Source of the DNA: an uncultured Lachnospira sp.
Lineage (GTDB): Bacteria > Bacillota > Clostridia > Lachnospirales > Lachnospiraceae
Reading direction: 5' to 3'
Assembly (NCBI GenBank): GCA_910585095.1
Contig: CAJUBU010000007.1
Location: 1-32,210, forward strand
Length of the DNA stretch: 32,210 nt
The first letter of the stretch is position 1; every line of letters starts with the position of its first letter. A program made the translations under genes and the position numbers. A model generated the notes under the pieces. That model was given only the letters and a program-made list of their open reading frames with translations. It did not search any database and had not been told where the DNA came from. Below, in pieces: positions 23,970 to 32,210 of the stretch.

Positions 23970-26156
23970 TTATTTATTAAAAATATTCATTATAAAATCC
24001 AACAAATTATATTTGCTGAACAAAACGGCAGCTACAAGCGATACGGTAGACATAATTTTAATTAAAATATCAAGTGATGGCCCTACGGTATCTTTTAATG
24101 GGTCGCCGACTGTATCGCCAACAACGGCTGCATCATGTGCTGGAGAACCTTTTTTCTGTCCTTTTATCGCTCCTGACTCAATATATTTTTTAGCATTATC
24201 CCATGCGCCGCCTGCATTGCCTGTAAAGATTGCAAGCATAATAGCAGAGAGCGTCGCGCCGATTAACAATCCGCCGACAAAATATGGTCCAAAGAGAAAA
24301 CCAGATGCTAATGGAAAAACAATTGCCATAATTGCTGGCATTTTCATTTCTTTAATTGCGCCTTGTGATGAAATTTCAATACAAGTCTTATAATCTGGTT
24401 TGGCTTTGCCCTCCAAGATTCCTGGAATTTCTTTAAACTGGCGTCGCACTTCCTCAACCATCTTTCTGGCAGCTTTTGCAACAGCCTCTATCAACATTCC
24501 TGAAAACAAAAACGGCAACGCCCCTCCAACTAAAGCTCCTGCTAAAATCTTTGGGTCTGTAAAATTCAAATTTAATTCTGCTTCTATTGGCTGAAACGCA
24601 TACAAAAAGCTAACCATCAGTGAGAGCGCCGCAAGAGAAGCAGAACCTATGGCAAAACCTTTGCCGATAGCTGCCGTTGTATTGCCGACAGAATCAAGCT
24701 TATCCGTTATTTGTCTTACTTCTGGTTCAAGCTCTGCCATCTCTGCAATGCCGCCAGCATTGTCTGATATAGGACCATATGTATCAACAGAAACGGTTGC
24801 TGATACAAAAGAAAGCATACCAACCGCTGCCATAGCAATGCCAAACATTCCAGATACCGCATAACTGACATATGTTGTAATACCTAATATAATCAACGGA
24901 TACATACATGATTTCATTCCCACTGCAAACCCCTGTGTGATAGTAAGTGCAGGTCCTTCTTTGGAAGCTTCTGAAATCATCTGTGTAGGTTTATAATCAT
25001 AGCTGGTGTAATACTCTGCAATTCCACCAATAACAACACCACTTAAAACACCAAGCGATGCGGCAACCCATGGCGAAATCCAGCCTATGCTAAATCCAAC
25101 GCCCTTTAAGTCATAGTTCATACCACTAAACATCATCTGCGTAGCGATAAACCCACCAATAATGGTAATGGCAGCCGCGCTCCATGTAGAAATATTTAAA
25201 TCTCTGTGAGGATTATCTGAATCTTTCTTAAACAAGACAAATGCAACTCCAAGTATGGAAGCAATCAAGCCAAGTGCGGCAAAGACTAGCGGAAAATACA
25301 TCATTTTTTGTAAGATATCATATGGAATAAATGCCTGTGCATCAACCGCCGCATGTAATGCCAAACTAATTGCAAGAATAACAGAAGATGCAATCGCTCC
25401 TACAAAAGATTCTAAAAGGTCTGAGCCAAGTCCCGCAACATCTCCTACATTATCGCCTACGTTATCTGCTATTGTAGCTGGATTACGTGGGTCATCTTCT
25501 GGTATATGGGCTTCTGTCTTTCCAACAAGGTCTGCTCCCATATCGGCAGCTTTTGTATAAATACCACCGCCAACACGATTAAACATTGCCACAATGGAAC
25601 AACCCAGCGCATAACAAGAAAGACATTGTGTAAATACATGCTGTCCTTCAATTAACAATTCATATCGAATCAATCCCAAACCATAACCAAAAATAATATA
25701 GACAAGAAACAGTCCCAAAAGTGCAAAGCCGCCCACACAAAGTCCCATAACGGAACCACCTTTTAATGCAACCTTTAACGTCGCACCAATATTTTTTGTC
25801 AAGCGCGCTGTATTTGACACCCTTACATTGGAATACGTAGCAATCTTCATACCAACCCAACCTGCGGCTGCACTCATTATTACACCAATAATAAAACATA
25901 TGGATGGTTCCCAACTAAACGCACCATACTGAACCGTAAATATCACTGCAAATATAACTGAAATAATCACAACAACCACTGCAATAATTTTGTATTCATA
26001 TGTGATAAACGCATTTGCTCCTACACGAATTGCCTGTGCAATCTCTGACATGCGAGCAGTTCCCTCATCCATCTTTTTAATTCCGATGAAGTTGAAAGCT
26101 GCATACCCAAGTGCAAGCAATGCTGCCACAATGACTAAAACTAATAAAGCCTCCAT
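23970..26156 (-). CDS. hppA: Membrane ion-pumping pyrophosphatase (H+ or Na+), K+-dependent type
   Basis: The enzyme couples pyrophosphate hydrolysis to ion export across the membrane. The 728-residue protein has about 16 hydrophobic segments and the family catalytic loops: DPRNPATIADNVGDNVGD (about 220-240), VDTYGPISDNAGGIAEM, and DTVGDPLKDTVGPS near the C-terminus. The motif GNTTAAIGKG carries Ala where K+-independent enzymes carry Lys, so K+ dependence is expected; this class includes Na+ pumps. Ion choice cannot be settled by eye. AAGGGGGAG precedes the ATG. It has its own promoter and terminator. Confidence 0.96.
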   Translation of the reverse strand: MEALLVLVIVAALLALGYAAFNFIGIKKMDEGTARMSEIAQAIRVGANAFITYEYKIIAVVVVIISVIFAVIFTVQYGAFSWEPSICFIIGVIMSAAAGWVGMKIATYSNVRVSNTARLTKNIGATLKVALKGGSVMGLCVGGFALLGLFLVYIIFGYGLGLIRYELLIEGQHVFTQCLSCYALGCSIVAMFNRVGGGIYTKAADMGADLVGKTEAHIPEDDPRNPATIADNVGDNVGDVAGLGSDLLESFVGAIASSVILAISLALHAAVDAQAFIPYDILQKMMYFPLVFAALGLIASILGVAFVLFKKDSDNPHRDLNISTWSAAAITIIGGFIATQMMFSGMNYDLKGVGFSIGWISPWVAASLGVLSGVVIGGIAEYYTSYDYKPTQMISEASKEGPALTITQGFAVGMKSCMYPLIILGITTYVSYAVSGMFGIAMAAVGMLSFVSATVSVDTYGPISDNAGGIAEMAELEPEVRQITDKLDSVGNTTAAIGKGFAIGSASLAALSLMVSFLYAFQPIEAELNLNFTDPKILAGALVGGALPFLFSGMLIEAVAKAARKMVEEVRRQFKEIPGILEGKAKPDYKTCIEISSQGAIKEMKMPAIMAIVFPLASGFLFGPYFVGGLLIGATLSAIMLAIFTGNAGGAWDNAKKYIESGAIKGQKKGSPAHDAAVVGDTVGDPLKDTVGPSLDILIKIMSTVSLVAAVLFSKYNLLDFIMNIFNK

Positions 26157-26255
26157 AATTCTCCCCCTTAATAATATGAAAATTTACAACAACATTTCAC
26201 ATCAAGCCCCACTCTTGTTTACCCCATAAGCTTAAAGAATATGCTGTTTATAATA

Positions 26256-26284
26256 ATTTTACTAAAATTAATAAATTTCGTCAA
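26256..26284 (-). promoter_or_regulatory. hppA: hppA promoter
   Basis: The minus strand has TTGACG (26284-26279), a 17-base spacer and TAAAAT (26261-26256). The leader is about 90 bases. It lies in the short gap after the aat stop. Confidence 0.65.
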
Positions 26285-26288
26285 TTCT

Positions 26289-26954
26289 TTATATTTTGTC
26301 TCTATCTTTTATTCCATTTTGCAGCATCGCATCATATTTTTCCCATGAAATATATCTTCCACCCATACTCTCCAAATGTTCGGTATGAAATTGACAATCA
26401 ATAAACAAATACTGATTGCTACATAACCATTTAGAAAACAAAATCAACGCTATCTTTGAACCATTTTCTTTTTCTGAAAACATACTTTCTCCAAAAAAAC
26501 AGCGTCCAATACAAACGCCATAAAGTCCGCCTGCAAGTTCACCTGCTTCAAAAGACTCTACACTAAGCGCATATCCTGCTTTATGAAGATTGTAATAAGC
26601 ATCTTCCATCTCATCGGAAATCCATGTGCCTTCATTAAACTCCCTTTTTATCCGGCAGCGATGCATCGTATCTGCAAAATCTCTATTGATTTTTATGCTA
26701 GGCTGATATTTTTTAATATACTTTTTCATGGAATGTGAAATATGTATTTCATTGGGAAAAATAACAAAACGCTTATTTGGACACCACCACATAATTTCTT
26801 CACCTGGACTGTACCATGGGAAAATTCCATTTTTATACGCCAATAAAAGACGGCTGACACTCAAATCGCCCCCAACGGCAAGCAGTCCATCAGGTCTAGC
26901 AAAAAGCGGACTGGGAAAATAAATTTCTTTCTTATTTAATAGGTAAACAGGCAT
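26289..26954 (-). CDS. aat: Leucyl/phenylalanyl-tRNA--protein transferase
   Basis: Aat moves Leu or Phe from aminoacyl-tRNA to proteins with N-terminal Lys or Arg, creating N-degrons. The 221-residue protein has the family segments FPSPLFARPDGLLAVGGDLS, LLLAYKNGIFPWYSPGEEIMWW and later ESMFSEKENGSKIAL and QFHTEHLESMGG. It begins three bases after the clpA stop and is the last gene of clpS-clpA-aat. Such a complete pathway operon is typical of Proteobacteria and uncommon in Firmicutes. Confidence 0.96.
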   Translation of the reverse strand: MPVYLLNKKEIYFPSPLFARPDGLLAVGGDLSVSRLLLAYKNGIFPWYSPGEEIMWWCPNKRFVIFPNEIHISHSMKKYIKKYQPSIKINRDFADTMHRCRIKREFNEGTWISDEMEDAYYNLHKAGYALSVESFEAGELAGGLYGVCIGRCFFGESMFSEKENGSKIALILFSKWLCSNQYLFIDCQFHTEHLESMGGRYISWEKYDAMLQNGIKDRDKI

Positions 26955-26957
26955 ATT

Positions 26958-29231
26958 TTACTCACTTTCTTTTGATAAAAACTGAACATCAAAACAATCT
27001 CCAGTTGTAGTTAGTTTACACTTACCGCCTTTTTTTAACACGCCAAACAATATCTGGTCCACCATTAACGGCTTAATTTCACTTTGAATAACACGTTCTA
27101 TCTGTCTAGCACCAAATTCAGCACTAATCCCTTTTTGTTTTATCAATTTTTTTGCTTTTTTATCAACATTCATCTTCACGTTTTTTCTTGATAACAACGT
27201 CTGAAGCTCCCGAATTTTTTTATTGACAATCTGCTCTGCTGTTCTTTCATCAATTGTATTAAATACAATAATCTTACTTAAACGATTGCGAAATTCTGGC
27301 TGAAAAATTCGTTTTACTTCCTCTAAAATAATATCCGATTTTATATCCACATCGCCAAAACCAATTCCTTTTTTGCCAATTCTGCTTGCACCTGCATTGG
27401 ATGTCATAATAATAATTACATTTCTAAAATCGGCTTTTCTTCCTTGATTATCCGTCAATGTGGCATAATCCATCACTTGAAGAAGGACATTATAAATATC
27501 GGGATGAGCCTTTTCAATCTCGTCTAACAAAAGAACACAATGCGGATTTTTTCGGATTTCTTCTGTGAGCAATCCGCCCTCCTCATATCCTACATACCCT
27601 GATGGTGCGCCAATCAACTTTGCAATGGCATGTTTTTCTTCATATTCACTCATATCAAAGCGAACCAGTTTCACACCAAGCTCTTTTGCTAAACTTTTTG
27701 CTATCTGGGTTTTTCCAACACCCGTTGGACCTACAAAAAGAAAACTTGCAAGTGGTTTTCCTTCTTCTAAAAGCCCTGCTCTGGAAAATTTTACTGCATT
27801 AACAACTTGTGATATAGCATCATTTTGTCCATATACGTCATCAAGCATACGCTTTTTAAGTGTTGCAAGCGATTTGGTCTCATCTTTTGCCACTGCTTGT
27901 TTAGGAATACGACATGTCTTTGATAAAATTTCATCAATCAATTCTTTATTGATATATTGTGCCTTTTGCTCCAATGGATGAATTTGACGATACGCACCAG
28001 CCTCGTCTATCAAATCAATTGCTTTATCAGGAAGGTAACGTTCATTTTGATATTTTGCGCTCACTTCAACAGCATATTGAAGTACGCCTTTTTTATAAGC
28101 AACACCATGAAAACGCTCATAATTATCTTTTAAACCTTCCAAAATTTTGACAGCATCTTCAATACTTGGTTCTTTTATTTCCATATTTTGAAAGCGCCTT
28201 ACTAAGCTTTTATTTTTTTCAAAATGTTTTTTATACTCCTCATATGTGGTTGCACCTATAAAACGAATATGTCCTGCTGCAAGGTATGGTTTCAACATGT
28301 TTGAAATATCAAATGTTCCTCCATTGACTGCGCCTGCACCTACAATATTATGAATTTCATCAATATAAATAATCGGATTTTCCTCATCATTAATACTGTC
28401 CATTACCATTTTAAAACGCTTTTCAAAATCCCCGCGATACTGTGTACCTGCTAACAGACTTCCCAAATCTAACGAAAAAATTTTTGCTCCCTTTAATGGC
28501 TGTGGAACATTGCCTTCATTTAGCAGTTTTGCAAGACCATAAGTGATTGCTGTCTTTCCAACACCTGGCTCTCCTATATGCAGAGGGTTGTTTTTTTCTT
28601 TGCGGCAAAGAATCTGCATTGTTCTTTCTAATTCCTGATGTCTCCCAATCAAGGGATTTACCCCTTCCAATTCATCATTTAAACAGGTGGCATACTGCTG
28701 CCAAGCTGATTCTTGTGCATCTTCTTGTGTATTTTTTTTAGAAAAATTACCTCTATACGATTCTCTATGACTTTCTCTACTATTTTGCTGATAAAACGGA
28801 GAATAAGCAATCGTCAACTCTTGTAATAATTCTGTCTGGTCTATCTTTTGGAGATTCATATAATAAACTGCATAACTTTGCTGAAGCTGATAAATAGCAA
28901 ATATAATGTGAGGCAGTTCTATTTTCTTTTTACCACCATTCTCTGATACTTCCAATGCACACGCTACTACTTCTTTCATTCCCTGTGAAAATTCACAAGC
29001 GCCTTGAAATCTGCTGTCTTGTACAACCTCCATATAATTATCAAGATAATTTTTTAAATGTTCTTGCAGATGATGAATTTGTCCGCCACAATTTTGAAAA
29101 GCCTGCACAAATATTGAATTGTGACAAATACTATATAACAACAATTCTGGTGTCACCAATTCATAATGGTTTTTATGAGCAATCAATATGGTTTCATTAA
29201 AAATTTCTTTTACTTCCTTTGACATATTCAT
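26958..29231 (-). CDS. clpA: ATP-dependent Clp protease ATP-binding subunit ClpA
   Basis: ClpA is a double-ring AAA+ unfoldase working with ClpP. The 757-residue protein has a Clp N domain (1-145), a low-complexity Ser/Arg-rich linker (150-180), AAA1 with Walker A GEPGVGKT (220-227) and AAA2 with GPTGVGKT near 500, then the ClpP-docking IGFG loop and the ending QIERVIQSEIKPLMVDQIL typical of ClpA. There is no coiled-coil M domain between the modules as found in ClpC or ClpB, which supports ClpA. GGAGGG at the end of clpS serves as ribosome site; the gap to clpS is seven bases. Confidence 0.93.
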   Translation of the reverse strand: MNMSKEVKEIFNETILIAHKNHYELVTPELLLYSICHNSIFVQAFQNCGGQIHHLQEHLKNYLDNYMEVVQDSRFQGACEFSQGMKEVVACALEVSENGGKKKIELPHIIFAIYQLQQSYAVYYMNLQKIDQTELLQELTIAYSPFYQQNSRESHRESYRGNFSKKNTQEDAQESAWQQYATCLNDELEGVNPLIGRHQELERTMQILCRKEKNNPLHIGEPGVGKTAITYGLAKLLNEGNVPQPLKGAKIFSLDLGSLLAGTQYRGDFEKRFKMVMDSINDEENPIIYIDEIHNIVGAGAVNGGTFDISNMLKPYLAAGHIRFIGATTYEEYKKHFEKNKSLVRRFQNMEIKEPSIEDAVKILEGLKDNYERFHGVAYKKGVLQYAVEVSAKYQNERYLPDKAIDLIDEAGAYRQIHPLEQKAQYINKELIDEILSKTCRIPKQAVAKDETKSLATLKKRMLDDVYGQNDAISQVVNAVKFSRAGLLEEGKPLASFLFVGPTGVGKTQIAKSLAKELGVKLVRFDMSEYEEKHAIAKLIGAPSGYVGYEEGGLLTEEIRKNPHCVLLLDEIEKAHPDIYNVLLQVMDYATLTDNQGRKADFRNVIIIMTSNAGASRIGKKGIGFGDVDIKSDIILEEVKRIFQPEFRNRLSKIIVFNTIDERTAEQIVNKKIRELQTLLSRKNVKMNVDKKAKKLIKQKGISAEFGARQIERVIQSEIKPLMVDQILFGVLKKGGKCKLTTTGDCFDVQFLSKESE

Positions 29232-29238
29232 AATGATA

Positions 29239-29538
29239 CTATCCCTCCTGTATCGTTAATCGAAATGGAAATCCTGCTTGCTTTGCTCGTTCTTTTGAAA
29301 TTTGAACTTTTGTCACTGCAATATCATATGGATATGTACCAACCACCGCTTTACCGCTTTCATGTACCAAAAGCATCAAGCGCTCTGCCTCTGCATCGTC
29401 TTTATGAAAAATATCTATCAATATCTCAACAACAAAATCCATTGTTGTAAAATCATCGTTGTGCATAATCACTCTATAATGTTTTGGTTCTTGTATATTT
29501 ATCTTTATTTTTTCTTTAATTTCTCCCTGTACAGACAT
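29239..29538 (-). CDS. clpS: ATP-dependent Clp protease adaptor ClpS
   Basis: ClpS binds N-degron residues (Leu, Phe, Trp, Tyr) and hands the protein to ClpA. In the 99-residue protein the conserved core is HNDDFTTMDFVVEIL (about 26-40), which lines the hydrophobic pocket, followed by the VHESGKAVVGTYPYDIAVTK segment. It is the first gene of the operon. AAAGGAAG precedes the ATG at 29538. A candidate promoter lies about 120 bases upstream (TTGATA, 17 bases, TACTAT on the minus strand). Confidence 0.95.
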   Translation of the reverse strand: MSVQGEIKEKIKINIQEPKHYRVIMHNDDFTTMDFVVEILIDIFHKDDAEAERLMLLVHESGKAVVGTYPYDIAVTKVQISKERAKQAGFPFRLTIQEG

Positions 29539-29824
29539 GATTCTTCCTTTCTTTATATGTCAAGCAAATATTTACAACATATTTCATTTTTTAATTTATA
29601 CTGTTTATTTATAGTAATAATTTATTTAAAATTTAATAAACTTACCTTTTTATAGTAACACTATTTATATACATTATCAATAATACTTTTTTGTATAATT
29701 TCTTACAATTTGTCAATAAATCATATAACCACAAATAGTTGTTGTACAGAATTACTTAAAGCCTTTAGAATATTATAGAAAAAGTTGTTAATATTAAAAT
29801 ATGCCAAAGAAAGGAGATTTTACC

Positions 29825-30181
29825 TTGAAAAACCTTAGAACTTTAAGAGAACAACGCGGTTTAAGTCAACAAAAACTTGCTGAAAAATTTTGTTTAAGCC
29901 AACAATCTATTTATAAATATGAAAATGGTCTTGCTGAACCCGATTTTGCCACATTAAAACAATTTGCCGATTTTTTTCATACAACTATTGATTATTTAAT
30001 TGGCTATGAAACTGCTGACGGCACGCAAGAAACATTTACTATTACATTGATGCCTAAAACTTTTAAAGAAGCGCATCATCTTGAATTATATCAAAAACTT
30101 GGCAATCAAATGCAAACTCAACTTGATAATCTTCTTGAAATATTTGTAGAAGTTATTGCCAATAATAATATTAATAAATAA
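29825..30181 (+). CDS. XRE-family transcriptional regulator
   Basis: The N-terminal 65 residues form a Cro/CI helix-turn-helix (LRTLREQRGLSQQKLAEKF, LSQQSIYKYENGLAEPDFATL, TTIDYLIGYE). The rest is a short domain with a C-terminal helix. AAAGGAGAT at 29811-29819 fixes the start as the TTG at 29825, giving 118 residues; the ATG at 29801 has no ribosome site. It stands alone, divergent from clpS and converging on hypB. Its target is unknown; short repeated TTATAGTAA-like sequences occur in the gap to clpS. Confidence 0.88.
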   Translation: MKNLRTLREQRGLSQQKLAEKFCLSQQSIYKYENGLAEPDFATLKQFADFFHTTIDYLIGYETADGTQETFTITLMPKTFKEAHHLELYQKLGNQMQTQLDNLLEIFVEVIANNNINK

Positions 30182-30316
30182 AAATCCAAAGATATAAAAA
30201 TGAGACTTTTTATAAACAATTTTTATTCTTTGACAAATCACTTTTTTAAATTTATTCAATTCTTATATACTGATTTTACTTTTCATCATCTGTTTTATTA
30301 TTCTTTTAATAAAGTC

Positions 30317-30961
30317 TTATTCACTTAAAGGGAATAATATATTCAATATATCATTTATTCCTTCATTATGATAAGCACTACATTCATAAATATGACATTG
30401 TGGGTTTAATATCCATACATCTTTTTTAAAGTCTTCTATATTAAAATTAGTATATCTTATCAAGTCCATTTTATTAATAATTAATATATCTGTTGTCTGA
30501 AACATAAGAGGATATTTTAATGGCTTATCGTTTCCTTCTGTAACGCTAAACACCATAATTCTCTTATCCTCTCCTAATTTAAACTCTGCTGTACAAACTA
30601 AATTTCCAATATTATCGATTATAATAACTTCAATTCCATTTAAATCAAGCTTATGAATTGCCTCTTGTATCATAGAGGCTTCAAGATGACAAGCCCCACA
30701 TGTATTCAACTGAATCGTTCTAACACCAAAGTTTTCTATCCTTTTTGCATCGCTATCGGTATATAAATCTCCCTCAATCACTGCAACCTTACGAATATCT
30801 ACTCTTTCAAGAATCCGCTCTAACAGAGTAGTTTTTCCAGAACCAGGTGTTCCAAGCAAATTGACAAGTAAAATTTCCCTGTCATGCAAAAATTGATTTA
30901 ATCTGCTTGCTATATCATCATTTTTTTCCAACACCCTTTTATTGACTTCTATTATCTTCAT
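30317..30961 (-). CDS. hypB: Hydrogenase nickel incorporation GTPase HypB
   Basis: HypB is a SIMIBI GTPase that helps load nickel into [NiFe]-hydrogenase or urease-type centres. From the ATG at 30961 it has 214 residues. Walker A is GTPGSGKT (37-44), followed by IEGDLYTDSDAKRI, NTCGACHLEA with the metal-site Cys and His (C91, H92), NIGNLVC, SVTEGNDKPLKYP and INKMDL. The N-terminal CXXCGC nickel site and His-rich stretch of some HypB proteins are absent. No hypA or hydrogenase gene is in the window. The extra residues of the longer frame from 31087 lie in promoter DNA. Confidence 0.92.
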   Translation of the reverse strand: MKIIEVNKRVLEKNDDIASRLNQFLHDREILLVNLLGTPGSGKTTLLERILERVDIRKVAVIEGDLYTDSDAKRIENFGVRTIQLNTCGACHLEASMIQEAIHKLDLNGIEVIIIDNIGNLVCTAEFKLGEDKRIMVFSVTEGNDKPLKYPLMFQTTDILIINKMDLIRYTNFNIEDFKKDVWILNPQCHIYECSAYHNEGINDILNILFPLSE

Positions 30962-30994
30962 AAATTCCTCGTTTCTAAAAAATTTATTACAATG

Positions 30995-31059
30995 ATTATA
31001 CCACAATTTTGTGCTTCTTTTTGCACATAATATCTTGGCTTCGCCGAGACTATTATACC
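30995..31059 (-). promoter_or_regulatory. hypB: Two tandem extended -10 promoters of hypB
   Basis: TGGTATAAT occurs twice on the minus strand, with TATAAT at 31057-31052 and 31000-30995. Neither has a good -35, and both have the TGN extension. Between them is a small hairpin, CTTGGC/GCCGAG (31034-31048), at the predicted start of the distal transcript. Confidence 0.5.
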
Positions 31060-31292
31060 ATACACCTATCCTAAATTTATATAACAATTTCTTTCAACAA
31101 AAATTTACTCTATCAATATTTTAAACTAAAAATACAAAGAATAATATATAATCTTCTTTAGATAAATTTTCTTTTTTCTATGAAAACTTTTCATAATAAA
31201 ACAAAAAATATATTGTGGTTTTTAAAACTATGTGTTATATTATTCAATATTATTATAATACATTTTATCAAACTATATTATTTAGTAATGGA

Positions 31293-31346
31293 CGTTGCTT
31301 AATCGTATTTATTTTAAAAAGCAGCGCAGAAATGGAGATTATTATG
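31293..31346 (+). promoter_or_regulatory. Structured leader of degV, shared with the DJ-1 gene
   Basis: CGTTGCTT (31293-31300) can pair with AAGCAGCG (31319-31326, one G-U) across an 18-base loop. AAGCAGCGCAGAAATGGA and GATTATTATG (31319-31346) match the DJ-1 leader with one difference. The ribosome site ATGGAGAT is inside the conserved block. Confidence 0.55.
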
Positions 31347-32210
31347 TTTAAAATTATAAGCGATACAGCATGTGATTACACACTTGATTATGCTAATTCT
31401 GTTGATGTTACATTAGTTCCTTTTTATGTTACATTTGACGAAAAAACTTATTATAAAGATTTATATGAACTTTCTGTGGAAGACTTTTACCAAAAAATTA
31501 TCAATAATAAAATTTATCCAAAAACTTCTCTTCCTAGTGTTCAAGACTATACAGATACTTTTTTACCTTATGTAGAAAAAAATATTCCTGTAGTTGCTAT
31601 GACGATTTCCACAGTACTTAGCGGTTCTTATAATTCTGCAAGAATTGCTGCCGAACAATTAAAAGAGAAATATCCCGATGCCAAAATAGAAGTTATCAAT
31701 TCACAATTAAATTCTGCCGCGCAAGGACTGCTTGTCTATGAAGCTATCCGCATGAATCGTGATAATATTGATTTTGATACAGCAGTCAAAATTCTTAGAA
31801 AAATGACAAGTATAGGAACCGTTATATTTACTATTGAAAGTCTTGATTACTTAAAAAAAGGCGGACGAATTGGAAAACTTGCCACGCTTATTACAGGTGT
31901 ACTTAGTATTCGTCCAACGATTTTCCTTAAAAATGGTGAGATTAATTTAGCAGGTGTAAGCCGAACAAGAAAAAAATCAATTAATTCTGTATTTGAAAAT
32001 GTAAAAAAACATTTTTTAAACAACCATATTGACCCTCAAACATATGATTTTAGTACAGGCTCATCAAACCTTTATGAAGAACGAGATGAATTAAGAAAAA
32101 ATATAGAAGAAGCCTTAAATATAAAATGTGTTGAAAGCAGGGAACGTTTTGACGGTCGTGTCAGCATTATTACGGGCTGTCATACAGGTGCATATACTAC
32201 TGGTATTGGA
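31344..32210 (+). CDS. DegV family fatty-acid-binding protein (3-prime end outside window)
   Basis: The visible 289 codons are nearly the full family length. The start MFKIISDTACDYT, the STVLSGSYNSAR segment and YLKKGGRIGKLATLITGVLSIRPT are typical of DegV (FakB-like) proteins. These bind a fatty acid for phosphorylation by the FakA kinase before entry into phospholipid synthesis. GGAGATTATT precedes the ATG. The reading frame is open at 32210 and the end (GCHTGAYTTGIG) is near the usual C-terminus. Confidence 0.93.
   Translation, partial: MFKIISDTACDYTLDYANSVDVTLVPFYVTFDEKTYYKDLYELSVEDFYQKIINNKIYPKTSLPSVQDYTDTFLPYVEKNIPVVAMTISTVLSGSYNSARIAAEQLKEKYPDAKIEVINSQLNSAAQGLLVYEAIRMNRDNIDFDTAVKILRKMTSIGTVIFTIESLDYLKKGGRIGKLATLITGVLSIRPTIFLKNGEINLAGVSRTRKKSINSVFENVKKHFLNNHIDPQTYDFSTGSSNLYEERDELRKNIEEALNIKCVESRERFDGRVSIITGCHTGAYTTGIG

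Noticed and set aside
24013..25560. Long plus-strand frames within hppA
   Set aside because: They are antisense shadows of a GC-richer membrane-protein gene with unambiguous catalytic motifs.
27565..27981. 138-residue plus-strand frame
   Set aside because: It is antisense to the second AAA module of clpA.
29801..29824. ATG at 29801 as start of the XRE gene
   Set aside because: A strong ribosome site at 29811-29819 lies inside this stretch and points to the TTG at 29825.
30192..30213. AT-only hairpin after the XRE gene as terminator
   Set aside because: TATAAAAA/TTTTTATA is weak and has no T tract directly after it.

Overview
This 32 kb, AT-rich window looks like chromosome of a spore-forming anaerobic Clostridia, most likely Lachnospiraceae. 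The grounds are an alpha/beta-type small acid-soluble spore protein, a DUF4364 gene, a membrane pyrophosphatase of the K+-dependent sequence type, the rho-rpmE-DUF1385-prmC-prfA order, and strong Shine-Dalgarno and TATAAT signals. Family placement is inference; no rRNA, tRNA or CRISPR array was seen.

Positions 1-8900 are an accessory island with every gene on the minus strand. Read in transcription order it holds an unrecognised 551-residue protein overlapping by 8 bases a 1510-residue protein, then about 0.9 kb without a convincing gene, then an Amidoligase_2 enzyme with its own promoter and a palindromic operator-like site, and a small ORF that needs a -1 frameshift. The 1510-residue protein combines a complete SF2 helicase core, a candidate PD-(D/E)XK nuclease motif and a Dam/D12-like methyltransferase domain whose catalytic motif reads DIPY. 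This is the best candidate for an undescribed restriction or anti-phage system. The island is bracketed by imperfect direct repeats of about 70 bp (38-110 and 8803-8879) and carries one 8-mer (CATACCCC) six times in a single orientation.

Positions 8901-15201 (minus) hold a hypothetical protein, a 30-31 bp tandem repeat, and translation/termination housekeeping genes: prfA, prmC, a DUF1385 membrane protein, rpmE and rho. Positions 15549-17269 (plus) carry malic enzyme and a DUF4364 protein. Positions 17336-21272 (minus) are the tig-clpP-clpX-engB proteostasis cluster. Then come, all minus, a spore protein gene, a D-Ala-D-Ala carboxypeptidase, a DJ-1 protein and hppA.

Positions 26289-29538 (minus) form a compact clpS-clpA-aat operon. 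With clpP elsewhere in the window this gives the full Leu/Phe N-degron pathway, unusual for a Firmicute. The right end has an XRE regulator (plus), a lone hypB (minus) and a degV gene (plus) cut by the window end. The DJ-1 and DegV genes share an almost identical 28-base leader and a matching upstream half-stem.
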